This document shows, one piece after another, positions 28,578 to 36,247 of a DNA stretch of 64,000 bases (the first letter of the stretch is position 1; every line of letters begins with the position of its first letter). The notes under the pieces were generated by a model. It searched no databases. It saw only the letters and a list, made by a program, of their open reading frames with translations, and was not told the DNA's origin. The translations under genes were made by a program, and so were the position numbers. This DNA is from Symbiodinium natans (Eukaryota; Sar; Dinophyceae; Suessiales; Symbiodiniaceae), in NCBI GenBank assembly GCA_905221605.1, contig CAJNDS010002162.1:421416-485415 (forward strand), in the 5' to 3' direction.

Positions 28578-28624
28578 CCTCTGCCAAGAAGGTGCCCTCC
28601 GCCAGCTGCTCCAGCGTCAGCTTC
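28578..28624 (-). CDS. Putative exon ending at a telomeric donor
   Basis: After gtcgtcctttgaaag before G the minus strand reads KLTLEQLAEGTFLAE and ends at gcagagg|gttaggg, where the donor GT comes from the array. A compact helical peptide; no family was recognised. Confidence 0.45.
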
Positions 28625-28728
28625 CTTTCAAAGGACGACGGATTCCGAATGTGTGAGATTGCAGGGTGGGCACACGAGTGGCCGCAGGGTGGGCACAGGC
28701 TTGGCACAGGCTTGTCCACGTGAGAAAC

Positions 28729-28918
28729 TCATAGAAACTCTGTGCCAGCTGCGGGGGGACTTCTCTGGATCTCTACGTTGGATATGACAACATGCGAACA
28801 CATGGCCTGCCATCTGGGGAAATTGGGCGGCTTCCCTCTGCGGACGCGCGGCGTCATCTTCCGGCGCGTGACGCCAAGGAGCCCGCGGATCTCCGACAGA
28901 TTCTCCCACGCATCCTCG
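28729..28918 (-). CDS. Putative exon, basic protein segment
   Basis: After aaccccgacag the minus strand reads EDAWENLSEIRGLLGVTRRK, MTPRVRRGKPPNFPRWQAMC and SHVVISNVEIQ, open to TGA at 28,729. The acceptor lies in a telomere-like word (cctaaaccccgacag). It may end earlier at an internal donor. No family was recognised. Confidence 0.45.
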
Positions 28919-29383
28919 CTGTCGGGGTTTAGGACGGTTAAGGGGTTGAGGGATTTTTTCCACCCACCAAGCAGACTGGCCACACTGCAGGGCAACATTC
29001 CCGGAAAGATGATGCACTTGAGATACTTGAAATACTGATGTACACGTGTGTCACAAAAAAAACCGAGCCACAGAGCCACAGGCCCCCACAAGAAGACTCT
29101 AGGCCTCTCCTGAAAGGCTTGAGACTATGTGCATGTACGCCAAACACTCGGGAAGGTGCCTGGGCTTTCGGGTTGACTGTTGTTGCTCCAGCCAAGCAGC
29201 CTGAAGTTGAAGAATCTCGCATTTAACCCGGAAAACACCCACGAAAAAGGGGCCTTTCGGTGTTTGGATGGTCACCCCAGTGAAGAAAAAGCGTGAGCTT
29301 CCACGGCCTTGCGATCCTGAAACCCAGAATCCACTCCTGCCTTGACAAAACAAAGTTGCAACTCCCAGGATGGCACCCGGGTT

Positions 29384-29570
29384 GAGGGTTTTTAGGGTTT
29401 TAGGGTTTTAGGGTTTTAGGGTTTTAGGGGTTTAGGGGTTTAGGGGTTTAGGGTTCAGGGTTTTGGGGTTCAGGGTTCAAGGTTTAGGGTTTTAGGGTTT
29501 AGGGTTTAGGGTTTAGTTTTCAGGGTTCAGGGTTCAGGGTTTGGGGTGTAGTGTGTAGTGTTTAGGGTCT
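29384..29570 (+). repeat. TTTTAGGG/TTTAGGG degenerate array
   Basis: Eight-base TTTTAGGG units pass into TTTAGGGG and TTCAGGG variants. Confidence 0.9.
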
Positions 29571-29605
29571 ATCTTGGGGTGGGTTCAGTCCACGAAGTAG
29601 CCTAC

Positions 29606-29679
29606 CTTGGGCAACGAAAGCTTTGTCAGGCAAACCAAACGAGCCCCAGACGCCCCAAAACCTTTCGCGCCCGAATGCT
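29606..29679 (-). CDS. Putative 74-bp exon, aromatic-rich protein
   Basis: Acceptor ggcctagcag, donor ccaag|gtaggc. The minus strand encodes AFGRERFWGVWGSFGLPDKA then FVAQ. Trp/Phe/Gly-rich; both splice sites are good. No family was recognised. Confidence 0.5.
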
Positions 29680-29735
29680 CTGCTAGGCCTCTTTGTTGAG
29701 AGATTCGGGTTTCATGCTCAACCCTAAAACCCCAA

Positions 29736-29785
29736 AACCCTGAGCCCCACATGAAGCTCTGGAAGCCGGAGCGGATCAGGAGGCC
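29736..29785 (-). CDS. Putative exon starting at a telomeric acceptor
   Basis: Directly after TTTAG of the array (minus strand) the frame reads GLLIRSGFQSFMWGS. It is on the same strand as, and 57 bp upstream of, the exon at 29,679, and may be part of the same gene. Confidence 0.4.
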
Positions 29786-29888
29786 CTAAACTCTAAACCC
29801 GAAACCCTAAACCCTGAGCCCTGAGCCCTAAACCCTAAACCCTAAACCCTAAACCTTAAACCCTAAACCCTAAACCCTAAACCCTAAG
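29786..29888 (+). repeat. CCCTAAA array with CCCTGAG variants
   Basis: About 13 units. Confidence 0.95.
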
Positions 29889-29892
29889 TAAG

Positions 29893-29936
29893 AGAACTCC
29901 AGTCCTTGTAGCCGAAGAGATATTGCCGCCACTCCC
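29893..29936 (-). CDS. Putative small exon
   Basis: After cgccgcgtgcag before G the minus strand reads EWRQYLFGYKDWSSL. Strongly protein-like; the donor is uncertain (a GA site at aag|gactgg is possible). It is probably upstream of 29,785 in the same gene. Confidence 0.4.
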
Positions 29937-30039
29937 CTGCACGCGGCGCCATCGGAAGCCCTCTGCCTCGAAGAATGCAGGAACGAGGGCTTTCGGGTGT
30001 CAGGCAAGTTTTTTTGGGATTCTGGGGATGGCTTGGGGT

Positions 30040-30191
30040 TTAGGGTTTGTTGGGGTTAAGGGTTTGGGGTTTAGGGGTTAGGGTTTAGGGTTTAGGGTTT
30101 AGGGTTTAGGGTTTAGGGTTTAGGGTTTAGGGTTTAGGGTTTAGGGTTTAGGGTTTAGGGTTTAGGGTTTAGGGTTTAGGGTTTAGGGTGT
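30040..30191 (+). repeat. Telomeric TTTAGGG array
   Basis: About 20 units after some degenerate ones. Confidence 0.97.
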
Positions 30192-30301
30192 TTAAGGGTT
30201 TCTTGGGGCTTTTTGGGTTTTTTTTAGGGTTTTAGGGTTGAGGGTCTCGACTCAAGGCCTCAGAGGCGCAAAAGGCACCTCCTCTGGGATGTGCCCATTA
30301 G

Positions 30302-30359
30302 GGTTCGCCTTCCGGGGCTTGTGATCTTCAACGCCAGGACGCCGTCTTTTTGGGGCACG
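30302..30359 (+). CDS. Exon upstream of a telomeric-repeat intron
   Basis: After gtgcccattag before G the plus strand reads VRLPGLVIFNARTPSFWGT, ending in phase 0 at ggcacg|gtttaggg. The donor GT is part of the first TTTAGGG unit. The peptide is typical of a folded protein; family unknown. Confidence 0.5.
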
Positions 30360-30654
30360 GTTTAGGGTTTAGGGTTTAGGGTTTAGGGTTTAGGGTTTAG
30401 GGTTTAGGGTTTAGGGTTTAGGGTTTAGGGTTTAGGGTTTAGGGTTTAGGGTTTAGGGTTTAGGGTTTAGGGCTAAAGTTCAGGGTTTAGGGTTTAGGGT
30501 TTTGGGTTTAGGGTTTAGGGTTTAGGGTTTAGGGTTTAGGGTTTAGGGTTTAGGGTTTAGGGTTTAGGGTTTAGGGTTTAGGGTTTAGGGTTTAGGGTTT
30601 AGGGTTTAGGGTTTAGGGTTGAACCTTTGTTGTTGTTGCATCTGGACCCGCAAG
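30360..30654 (+). repeat. TTTAGGG arrays forming most of a 295-nt intron
   Basis: Two long perfect arrays (30,360-30,472 and 30,483-30,620) joined by ctaaagttcag, then 34 nt ending tctggacccgcaag. Borders are GT and AG and the flanking frames are both in phase 0. Confidence 0.55.
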
Positions 30655-30864
30655 TTGCTGGATCCGGGTTCCGGAGCCGGGCAACGACATGTTTGGAAGT
30701 TTCTAAGGCGCCGGCCCCAGGGGGGACACGCCGCAGTGGCTTGCAAACCTGGGCTCGGAGCGGTTCCCTGGGTACGAGAGCTCCAGGGTTTTACAGGGCT
30801 TCTTCTCGAATGTTGCAGGGACTTTGGGGTGATTTTTTGGAGGGCTGAAGCATGTCAAGGGTAG
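30655..30864 (+). CDS. Terminal exon downstream of the telomeric-repeat intron
   Basis: Begins in phase 0 and is open for 69 codons to TAG (30,862-30,864): LLDPGSGAGQRHVWKFLRRR, PQGGHAAVACKPGLGAVPWV, RELQGFTGLLLECCRDFGVI and FWRAEACQG. It joins in frame to 30,302-30,359. A second frame is also open for part of it, so the assignment rests on the phase match. Confidence 0.45.
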   Translation: MLDPGSGAGQRHVWKFLRRRPQGGHAAVACKPGLGAVPWVRELQGFTGLLLECCRDFGVIFWRAEACQG

Positions 30865-30996
30865 CAGTGGCTTTCTGAAGGTTGCAAGGCGTGCTTCGAA
30901 GGCTGCTTTGTAGGGCTCGGAAGAAGAGACAAACATTTGCAACATAAAACTCTCAGGGTAGTTTGCTGGGCCCTTGATATGGTCCCCTTCCCTTCT

Positions 30997-31230
30997 TTAA
31001 AGGGGTTCTCGGGCATGGGCCCAGACTAAGGGACCGTGTAACCAGGAGATCGAGAGGCTATGCTTCAGCTCTTCGTCCAGGTCCGTCTCTGGCAGGTTCA
31101 TGAGCGCCAGGGAGTCCCCTGAATTCAGAAAAAGCTGGTGGGGTTGAGGAAAACGGGGGGGCCACCAGCAGCAGCTTGCAAACTTCTGTTCTCCCAAAGT
31201 CTGGCCTTTCTTGCTTGCGCCTGAACTCCC
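30997..31230 (-). CDS. Terminal exon of a split gene (after a 69-nt telomeric intron)
   Basis: Starts after ggtctag on the minus strand and reads GSSGASKKGQTLGEQKFASC, then QLFLNSGDSLALMNLPETDL, DEELKHSLSISWLHGPLVWA and HAREPL, then TAA. The second half (from NSGDSLALMN) is clearly protein-like. A stronger polypyrimidine acceptor (gctttttctgaattcag, about 31,122) could begin a shorter exon, but its phase does not match the upstream exon. Confidence 0.5.
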   Translation of the reverse strand, partial: GSSGASKKGQTLGEQKFASCCWWPPRFPQPHQLFLNSGDSLALMNLPETDLDEELKHSLSISWLHGPLVWAHAREPL

Positions 31231-31299
31231 CTAGACCCTAAACCCTAAACCCTAAACCCTATACCCTAAACCCTAAACCCTAAACCCTAAACCCTAAAC
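31231..31299 (-). repeat. Telomeric array forming an entire 69-nt intron
   Basis: On the minus strand it runs GTTTAGGG repeated, with one TATAGGG unit, to GGTCTAG. No non-telomeric sequence is left between the two exons and both are in phase 0. Confidence 0.5.
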
Positions 31300-31472
31300 C
31301 CCTGGCAACCTTTCGGCCCTATCAGGCGGGCCACGGATGGTGACCTGAATCCGCCGCAGCCATCGAAGGAGGAGACCGCCAAGCGCCAGCGCAATAGGCA
31401 AACGCATCCACACCTTTGCCCCCCCAGGTTCTTCGTAGAGAATGGGGGTGATTATCGGGTACCTCATTCCCT
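31300..31472 (-). CDS. Exon with a membrane helix, before the telomeric intron
   Basis: After gggggaatcag before G the minus strand reads RYPIITPILYEEPGGAKVWM, RLPIALALGGLLLRWLRRIQ and VTIRGPPDRAERLPG, ending in phase 0 at ccaggg|gtttag. The segment from VWMRLPIALALGGLLLRW is a membrane helix with basic residues on its far side. It is probably the third or fourth exon of the gene starting at 31,963. No family was recognised. Confidence 0.5.
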
Positions 31473-31484
31473 GATTCCCCCTAC

Positions 31485-31640
31485 TCAGCAAGAATTGGCA
31501 ACACCCCCTATACGCCACATACAGGGACCAGCAGGTTGAAAAGTCAACGGGCATCCTATTCGGAAGCACAACTTGTCTATTACGCCTCTATGGATCGCGA
31601 GCCTTAATCTGACACCACACGTCGGAACAAACAAAAAGAC
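31485..31640 (-). CDS. Possible internal exon of the same gene
   Basis: After accgcccgctcag before G the minus strand is open in two frames; one reads GATGYFVFLFVPTCGVRLRL then AIHRGVIDKLCFRIGCPLTF. Its phase does not fit the exon at 31,740 without an extra assumption, so the link is weak. Confidence 0.3.
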   Translation of the reverse strand, partial: VFLFVPTCGVRLRLAIHRGVIDKLCFRIGCPLTFQPAGPCMWRIGGVANSC

Positions 31641-31739
31641 AAAGTACCCCGTTGCACCTGAGCGGGCGGTGGGATGCAGCTGCTTCTTGGGGCCAAGTTG
31701 CAAGCACCCGCAGCGCCCGCAGCACCAGCGAGCCGAGAC

Positions 31740-31770
31740 CTCTTGATCCCACCAGCGGTCTCCATCTTCA
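31740..31770 (-). CDS. Second exon (31 nt) of the minus-strand gene
   Basis: Acceptor gaactcaccaag, donor caagag|gtctcg. Two bases complete a Val codon begun at 31,918; the frame then reads KMETAGGIK. The phase fits the first exon exactly. Confidence 0.4.
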
Positions 31771-31917
31771 CTTGGTGAGTTCTAGTCCGGGGCTTATAGC
31801 GCATGGCTCATGTGGACTTTGAAGGGTTTCTCAGGAAAAAAACCTGAGGACAAACCAGCTTGAGCTGCAGGGAAGTGAGAAGCGGGGCTTGTGCGGGTTT
31901 GTGCGGATAGCTGGCAC

Positions 31918-31963
31918 CTCGAGCACCAAGGCGATCGCCATTGGCCAGAATCCACAGCGCCAT
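31918..31963 (-). CDS. First exon with start codon
   Basis: ATG at 31,963 follows CCCTAAAC on the minus strand, so a telomeric array forms the upstream leader or promoter side. The exon reads MALWILANGDRLGAR plus one base, ending at ctcgag|gtgcca. The next exon in phase is 31,740-31,770. Confidence 0.4.
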
Positions 31964-32030
31964 GTTTAGGGTTTAGGGTTTAGGGTTTAGGGTTTAGGGT
32001 TTAGGGTTTAGGGTTTAGGGTTTAGGGTTT
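31964..32030 (+). repeat. Telomeric TTTAGGG array
   Basis: Nine perfect units, directly upstream of the ATG of the minus-strand gene. Confidence 0.97.
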
Positions 32031-32073
32031 AAGAGTGGTTTTCTTGTGAGGGGCGAAGTGAGCGGCTCCGCAG

Positions 32074-32126
32074 GGCATTGGGTTAGCTGCCCTATTCTTG
32101 CAACCAGGCCTCTTGCATGCAGCTGG
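32074..32126 (+). CDS. Putative 53-bp exon
   Basis: Acceptor cggctccgcag before G and a consensus donor (gctgg|gtaagt). The frame reads GIGLAALFLQPGLLHAAG. Both sites are very good; hydrophobic helix, family unknown. Confidence 0.5.
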
Positions 32127-32183
32127 GTAAGTTGTGCCATGCGTCCCTTTTTTTTGGCCCGAAGTTGCCTAGTTAATCCTTTT

Positions 32184-32211
32184 GGGGGGGGGGGGGGGGG
32201 GGGGGGGGGGA
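32184..32211 (+). repeat. Poly-G tract
   Basis: About 27 consecutive G. Confidence 0.95.
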
Positions 32212-32458
32212 GGGGTACATGTCATAATACAGGCCCCTTATGTCCACCATGTTACGTGCCTTCTATGGGAAATTTGCGCTGTACCAAATGCTTATTTTTG
32301 ACTAATGTTGAGGTCTTGCGTCCTGGCGCTTTTTGGGCTTTGCGCATGTGCGATTGATTACCATTCATCTTCAACTGATCGTCAACTGGGGAACTGCAGA
32401 AGCTGGAGACGAGCATTGGATTTCGGCCTGTGTACAGCACATTCCTTCCTACGAAGAA

Positions 32459-32689
32459 CTAGGATAAGCTTTTGCTGAGAGAAGCATAGCAAGAACTGCC
32501 CACAAGGACCGCCCCGACTCCCCGAATCATGCCCAGGGTGAGAAGAAAGGGCTCAAGAGCCGAGAAAAATGGGATGCTGACACGTTCAAGGCGCCCAGTC
32601 CAGGTTCGAGTTTCAGTCGAAAGCCCCGCCTCGTCCCTTGCCCCCCCGATGTCGGCCTCCAGGTTCATCTGGCTCCCCGGCGCAGAGAT
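32459..32689 (-). CDS. Putative terminal exon (77 codons), membrane-associated protein
   Basis: After cccattttggattgcag the minus strand is open in phase 0 for 76 codons to TAG: ISAPGSQMNLEADIGGARDE, AGLSTETRTWTGRLERVSIP, FFSALEPFLLTLGMIRGVGA and VLVGSSCYASLSKSLS. The middle is a likely membrane or buried helix pair. One of the firmest exons in the window; no family was recognised. The exon at 33,037 may be upstream in the same gene. Confidence 0.55.
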   Translation of the reverse strand: MSAPGSQMNLEADIGGARDEAGLSTETRTWTGRLERVSIPFFSALEPFLLTLGMIRGVGAVLVGSSCYASLSKSLS

Positions 32690-32798
32690 CTGCAATCCAA
32701 AATGGGTTTAAAATTCGGCTCGTAAAGGGAACTAGATATTCCAGATTCCAGCTCAAGCTCGGGGAGGCGGGGGGGCGGGGGAAGTCGTGTATACAGAC

Positions 32799-32801
<3 letters not shown>

Positions 32802-32843
<42 letters not shown>

Positions 32844-32940
32844 GAGACAGCGCGAGAGAGAGAGAGAGACACAGAGAGACAGAGAGAGACAGAGAGAGAG
32901 AGAGAGCGCGAGAGAGATGTGTACACATATATATATATAT
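32802..32940 (+). repeat. GA and TA microsatellites
   Basis: (GA)n with CAGA breaks from 32,802 to 32,917, then (TA)n to 32,943. Long frames across it on both strands are artefacts. Confidence 0.97.
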
Positions 32941-33036
32941 ATATGGGTATGTATGTGAGAAGACGACCATGGCATTTTGGGAATAACAGGCCAAGCTTTT
33001 TTGTTCCCTCTTGAGTATGGAAAAGAAGCACCATAC

Positions 33037-33080
33037 CTCCTCCACGCATGCATGCCACGGAAGCTCCGAAGACCCACCTC
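33037..33080 (-). CDS. Putative 44-bp exon
   Basis: A T-rich acceptor (ttcttttttgtgcaag before G) and donor gaggag|gtatgg. It encodes EVGLRSFRGMHAWR. On the same strand as 32,459-32,689, but the phases differ, so another exon would be needed between them. Confidence 0.4.
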
Positions 33081-33161
33081 CTTGCACAAAAAAGAACGCA
33101 GCAGGCTTCACCCAAACCCTCAAGCACTCGAGCCCTAAACCCTAAACCCTCAAGCCCTTAG

Positions 33162-33228
33162 TGCACTGCGGACAGGGCGCCGAGCCCTTCTTCCGCCACA
33201 CAACGCAGTCTTTCCGCTTGGAGATGAG
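33162..33228 (+). CDS. Putative 67-bp exon next to a telomeric array
   Basis: After ctcaagcccttag, which lies in the CCCTAAA array at 33,132-33,160, the frame reads HCGQGAEPFFRHTTQSFRLE then MR, ending at atgag|gtatgg. Both borders fit. No family was recognised. Confidence 0.45.
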
Positions 33229-33924
33229 GTATGGGTTCAAGCCTCGGAGTCCGGCTTACCACAAGCCTCGGAGTCCGGCTTACCACAAAAAACCCAGGGT
33301 TTTCCATTTTCCCAGAACTCCTGAGACCCGCACATATTTTGGTTCAGGGACCGGAGATATTAGGGTTTTGCGCGTCGGGCTTTGGGTGTGAGGCAACTCG
33401 CAGAAGGCTCCGAATCTTAGAGGTTGAGGAGCCGAGTTCGGGCTGTCGACTGCCAGGGGTTGCATTTGGCCAGCGCTCGTTTCGAACCGACAACAAGGTG
33501 AGCATCCATTTTGTGGGTGAGGGAGCTAGGGTTCGGGCTGGGGTCTGAGATAACACGGCACCATGCCTTTGCGACAGCGTGTCGAATAACCTTCCGGAAG
33601 CCTCCTCTCCCCGCCACGCTGAACCTCTGCAAGCCAAGGCCGCAAGCTGCGGGCCTAACTTTTCAGCACTCGAAACCGTCCCCAACAAAAACATCAACAA
33701 CCCAGCGGGTGGAGACTCGGCTTTGTAAGCAGCGGGCTTGCGAAACCTGGCCCGGCGCCCAAGAGCTCAGCCGTCAGGGGAGGCTTACCACCAACCCGAT
33801 CCACCAGGCATGGTGGTAGAAACGGAAAGTTGAAGCAGCGCACCAAACACTATTGATAAAGAAGCCCTTTCCTGTCACCATCAACAAACCCCTGTTTCTT
33901 CTGCCTTCGCTTTGAGCACTTTAT

Positions 33925-34012
33925 AAACCTTACTATACTTATTATACTTATTATGCTTACTATACTTATTATACTTATTATACTTACTACACTTAATATA
34001 CTTATTATACCT
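33925..34012 (+). repeat. 9-bp TATACTTAT-type minisatellite
   Basis: About ten copies of a tta-tact word. It continues the open frame of the neighbouring exon in a Lys-Tyr-Asn pattern that is probably intronic. Confidence 0.9.
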
Positions 34013-34117
34013 TCCCTTTGAGCACTTTATAAACATTGCCACAAGGGCGGTCTTGAACTCGAGTTCGTCCCTCTCCAAGCCTCGCTGGAGGCCCGCGAGA
34101 TCCACGGCGCCCGCCTC
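34013..34117 (-). CDS. Putative exon, helical protein
   Basis: After ctttttttaacactcag before G the minus strand reads EAGAVDLAGLQRGLERDELE then FKTALVAMFIKCSKG. Strong polypyrimidine acceptor and heptad-like helix. No donor is clear because a minisatellite follows. Confidence 0.45.
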
Positions 34118-34132
34118 CTGAGTGTTAAAAAA

Positions 34133-34353
34133 GGGTTTAGGGTTTAGGGTTTAGGGTTTTAGGGTTTAGGGTTTAGGGTTTAGGGTTTAGGGTTTAGGGT
34201 TTAGGGTTTAGGGTTTAGGGTTTAGGGTTTTAGGGTTTAGGGTTTAGGGTTTTAGGGTTTAGGGTTTAGGGTTTAGGGTTTAGGGTTTAGGGTTTAGGGT
34301 TTAGGGTTTAGGGTTTAGGGTTTAGGGTTTAGGGTTTAGGGTTTAGGGTTTAG
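34133..34353 (+). repeat. Telomeric TTTAGGG array
   Basis: About 31 units, three of them TTTTAGGG. The last TTTAG is the acceptor of 34,354. Confidence 0.97.
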
Positions 34354-34397
34354 GGTATTACGAACTCTACCGCTTCTTGTGGATCCGGCCTTTCGAG
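34354..34397 (+). CDS. Putative exon starting at a telomeric acceptor
   Basis: Two bases and then YYELYRFLWIRPFE, ending in phase 0 at ttcgag|gtggct. The aromatic-rich peptide is unlikely by chance. It joins in phase to the exon at 34,633. Confidence 0.5.
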
Positions 34398-34509
34398 GTG
34401 GCTGGGACCACAAAAGTCGGGGTTCATCCCAAACACAGGGTCCAAGGTAGATCCCCTGGTTGCGAAAAAAGATTTGGGTCAGGGCAAGACAAACTCTTAG
34501 GGAAGAAGG

Positions 34510-34630
34510 GACCCTAAACCCTAAACCCTAAACCCTAAACCCTAAACCCTAAACCCTAAACCCTAAATCCTAAATCCTAAACCCTAAACCCTAAACCCTA
34601 AACCCTAACCCTAAACCCTAAACCCTGTTC
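34510..34630 (+). repeat. Telomeric CCCTAAA array
   Basis: About 17 units, within the intron 34,398-34,632. Confidence 0.97.
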
Positions 34631-34632
34631 AG

Positions 34633-34695
34633 GACTCCACCTTTGACCCGGTCCGGGAACTTGCTGAATGCCGCGAGCAACCCTGCCTTGCCTAA
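34633..34695 (+). CDS. Putative terminal exon
   Basis: After taaaccctgttcag before G the frame reads DSTFDPVRELAECREQPCLA, then TAA, 21 codons in phase 0, matching 34,397. The stop codon is itself part of a CCTAAAC word. Confidence 0.5.
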   Translation, partial: DSTFDPVRELAECREQPCLA

Positions 34696-34789
34696 ACCCC
34701 TTTTACATCCCGAAACCCCTAAACCCCAAACCCCTTCAACCCTTAAACCCCTAAATGCCGAAACCCCTAAACCCTAAACCCTAATTGGA
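34696..34789 (+). repeat. Degenerate CCCTAAA repeats at the insertion site
   Basis: Imperfect units that end at cctaattgga, next to the left end of the DIRS-order element. The right flank (41,546-41,576) is also CCCTAAA-rich, so the element sits in telomere-like DNA. Confidence 0.85.
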
Positions 34790-35004
34790 CCTGCAGATCT
34801 GTTCACTTGAACCTGTGGACTTGGCCCTCGCACGTGCACACTCTTTTCCATGGTGAGCACCAATCGTGAGGTTCAAAAGTCATACGGCTCAGGATCGTGA
34901 TCCACACGACACGGAGCTGCGCTGAGGCATTTGGCAATGAAGGCCAACAGGATCGCATAGCAAAATGCAAAAGCGAGGATGCCGGCATACTCAGGGTCTG
35001 GCCT
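34790..35004 (-). repeat. DIRS split repeat B2 (215 bp)
   Basis: Identical by eye over 215 bp to B1 at 35,121-35,335. Terminal copy of the element. Confidence 0.92.
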
Positions 35005-35023
35005 GGTGGCGGGGCGGTGGTGG

Positions 35024-35118
35024 AAAAGCTTGAAAGAACAGGAGCGGCGTGCCTTCCAATGTTCACTCGGCGAATCGTTAACCTTTGCAGGACACAAAAG
35101 ACAGGAATAGCCCCTTCA
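35024..35118 (-). repeat. DIRS split repeat A2 (95 bp)
   Basis: Identical by eye over 95 bp to A1 at 41,447-41,541. It lies 19 bp from B2 and 2 bp from B1, giving the compact B1-A2-B2 end. Confidence 0.92.
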
Positions 35119-35120
35119 TT

Positions 35121-35335
35121 CCTGCAGATCTGTTCACTTGAACCTGTGGACTTGGCCCTCGCACGTGCACACTCTTTTCCATGGTGAGCACCAATCGTGA
35201 GGTTCAAAAGTCATACGGCTCAGGATCGTGATCCACACGACACGGAGCTGCGCTGAGGCATTTGGCAATGAAGGCCAACAGGATCGCATAGCAAAATGCA
35301 AAAGCGAGGATGCCGGCATACTCAGGGTCTGGCCT
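35121..35335 (-). repeat. DIRS split repeat B1 (215 bp)
   Basis: Same sequence as B2. On the minus strand it encodes YAGILAFAFCYAILLAFIAK, a membrane-helix-like peptide, in a frame open from 35,398. Confidence 0.92.
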
Positions 35336-35398
35336 CCCCAACCCCCCCCACCGGCAGGCGGCGGAACTGAAGCCCGAGCAAGAAGACAAGGAGCACAT
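35204..35398 (-). CDS. Small hydrophobic ORF reading into repeat B1
   Basis: A 64-codon minus-strand frame whose last half lies in B1 and includes one clear membrane helix (GILAFAFCYAILLAFIA) and the end DHDPEPYDF. The same C-terminus is encoded again through B2 (34,873-35,097). It could be the end of a small membrane protein of the element or a by-product of repeat sequence; no known DIRS protein of this kind comes to mind. Confidence 0.3.
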   Translation of the reverse strand: MCSLSSCSGFSSAACRWGGLGRPDPEYAGILAFAFCYAILLAFIAKCLSAAPCRVDHDPEPYDF

Positions 35399-36247
35399 CC
35401 ACAGGGCGGGTGGGCTGGGAAGTCCCCAAGAAAGCAGGCGCAGGCCCCACCGGAGGCGGCTGCCACCCCAATTGTTGGTGCAACCAAAGGATCAACTGAT
35501 CCTCCACATCAGCTGCCCCCAAGGCGGCCTGGACATAGAGCTAATTGAAGAAGTTTATCAGCAGGCTCCAAACTGCCCGTACTAGCAACCTTACCAGCAG
35601 CGCGATCAGCAAAGCAATCACTCGGGGGAAGAGAACCACACACAAGACGCCTGCCAATGTCCTCATCCGAAGTTGGGGAACCCACGAGGTCCATCGCCCT
35701 CGGAGCCATGTGGGCAACGAGGGCCAATCATTCCTTTCAGTTCCACGGCCATTCAGAGGAAGTGGTTCAGTAGGTTGCGGTCCATGACTTGAGCCTCCCG
35801 GACCAAGTCGCGTCCACCCCTGGAGCGCCTGCAAAGTGCGAGCCAATGCTGATGTCAAGCGTCTGCTAGTACTGCCAGACCTCCATCGCGCTGCGGCTGC
35901 TCGGCCTTCCGGATCTGAAAGCAGGGCCTGCGCCGAGAGCCCATTGGCCACCACAGCCGGCCATCGCCACGGCTGCTTGCTGCACCTCAACTACCGTTGC
36001 TGCTGCTGCACGCGGTGGCCCCTCCGCCTCATTCAGAGCATTGGCCCCGGCTGCAGCTGAGGCATCGACACGTTCGGATAAGCCGCGCCCCACACCAAAG
36101 CTGTCGCTTCTGCGCTGGCGACCGGACGCAGTCAAGCCTGAGAGCCGGATAACTTTCCTCCGGGGAGACCCTTCTCCAGGCGCCGCCATTCTGCTGCACC
36201 TTCGTCCCCGAAGAGCGCCCTGAAGGCGTCACGACAGCGGCCGGGCT
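35399..36247 (-). other. 3' region of the DIRS element, possible small ORFs
   Basis: Between the recombinase stop and B1. A minus-strand frame (35,990-35,541, 149 codons) ends in a hydrophobic segment (FPRVIALLIALLVRLLVRAV) and another (36,189-35,866) is Ala-rich. They overlap in different frames; no family was recognised. It could encode an accessory membrane protein or be untranslated. Confidence 0.3.

Noticed and set aside
32613-33127. Long Ser/Leu-rich and Arg/Glu-rich frames
   Set aside because: They run through GA and TA microsatellites; only the short exon at 33,037-33,080 and the exon at 32,459-32,689 look real.
28320-34010. CRISPR-like regular repeats
   Set aside because: All regular repeats are microsatellites, minisatellites or telomeric arrays; no spaced palindromic repeats of constant length.
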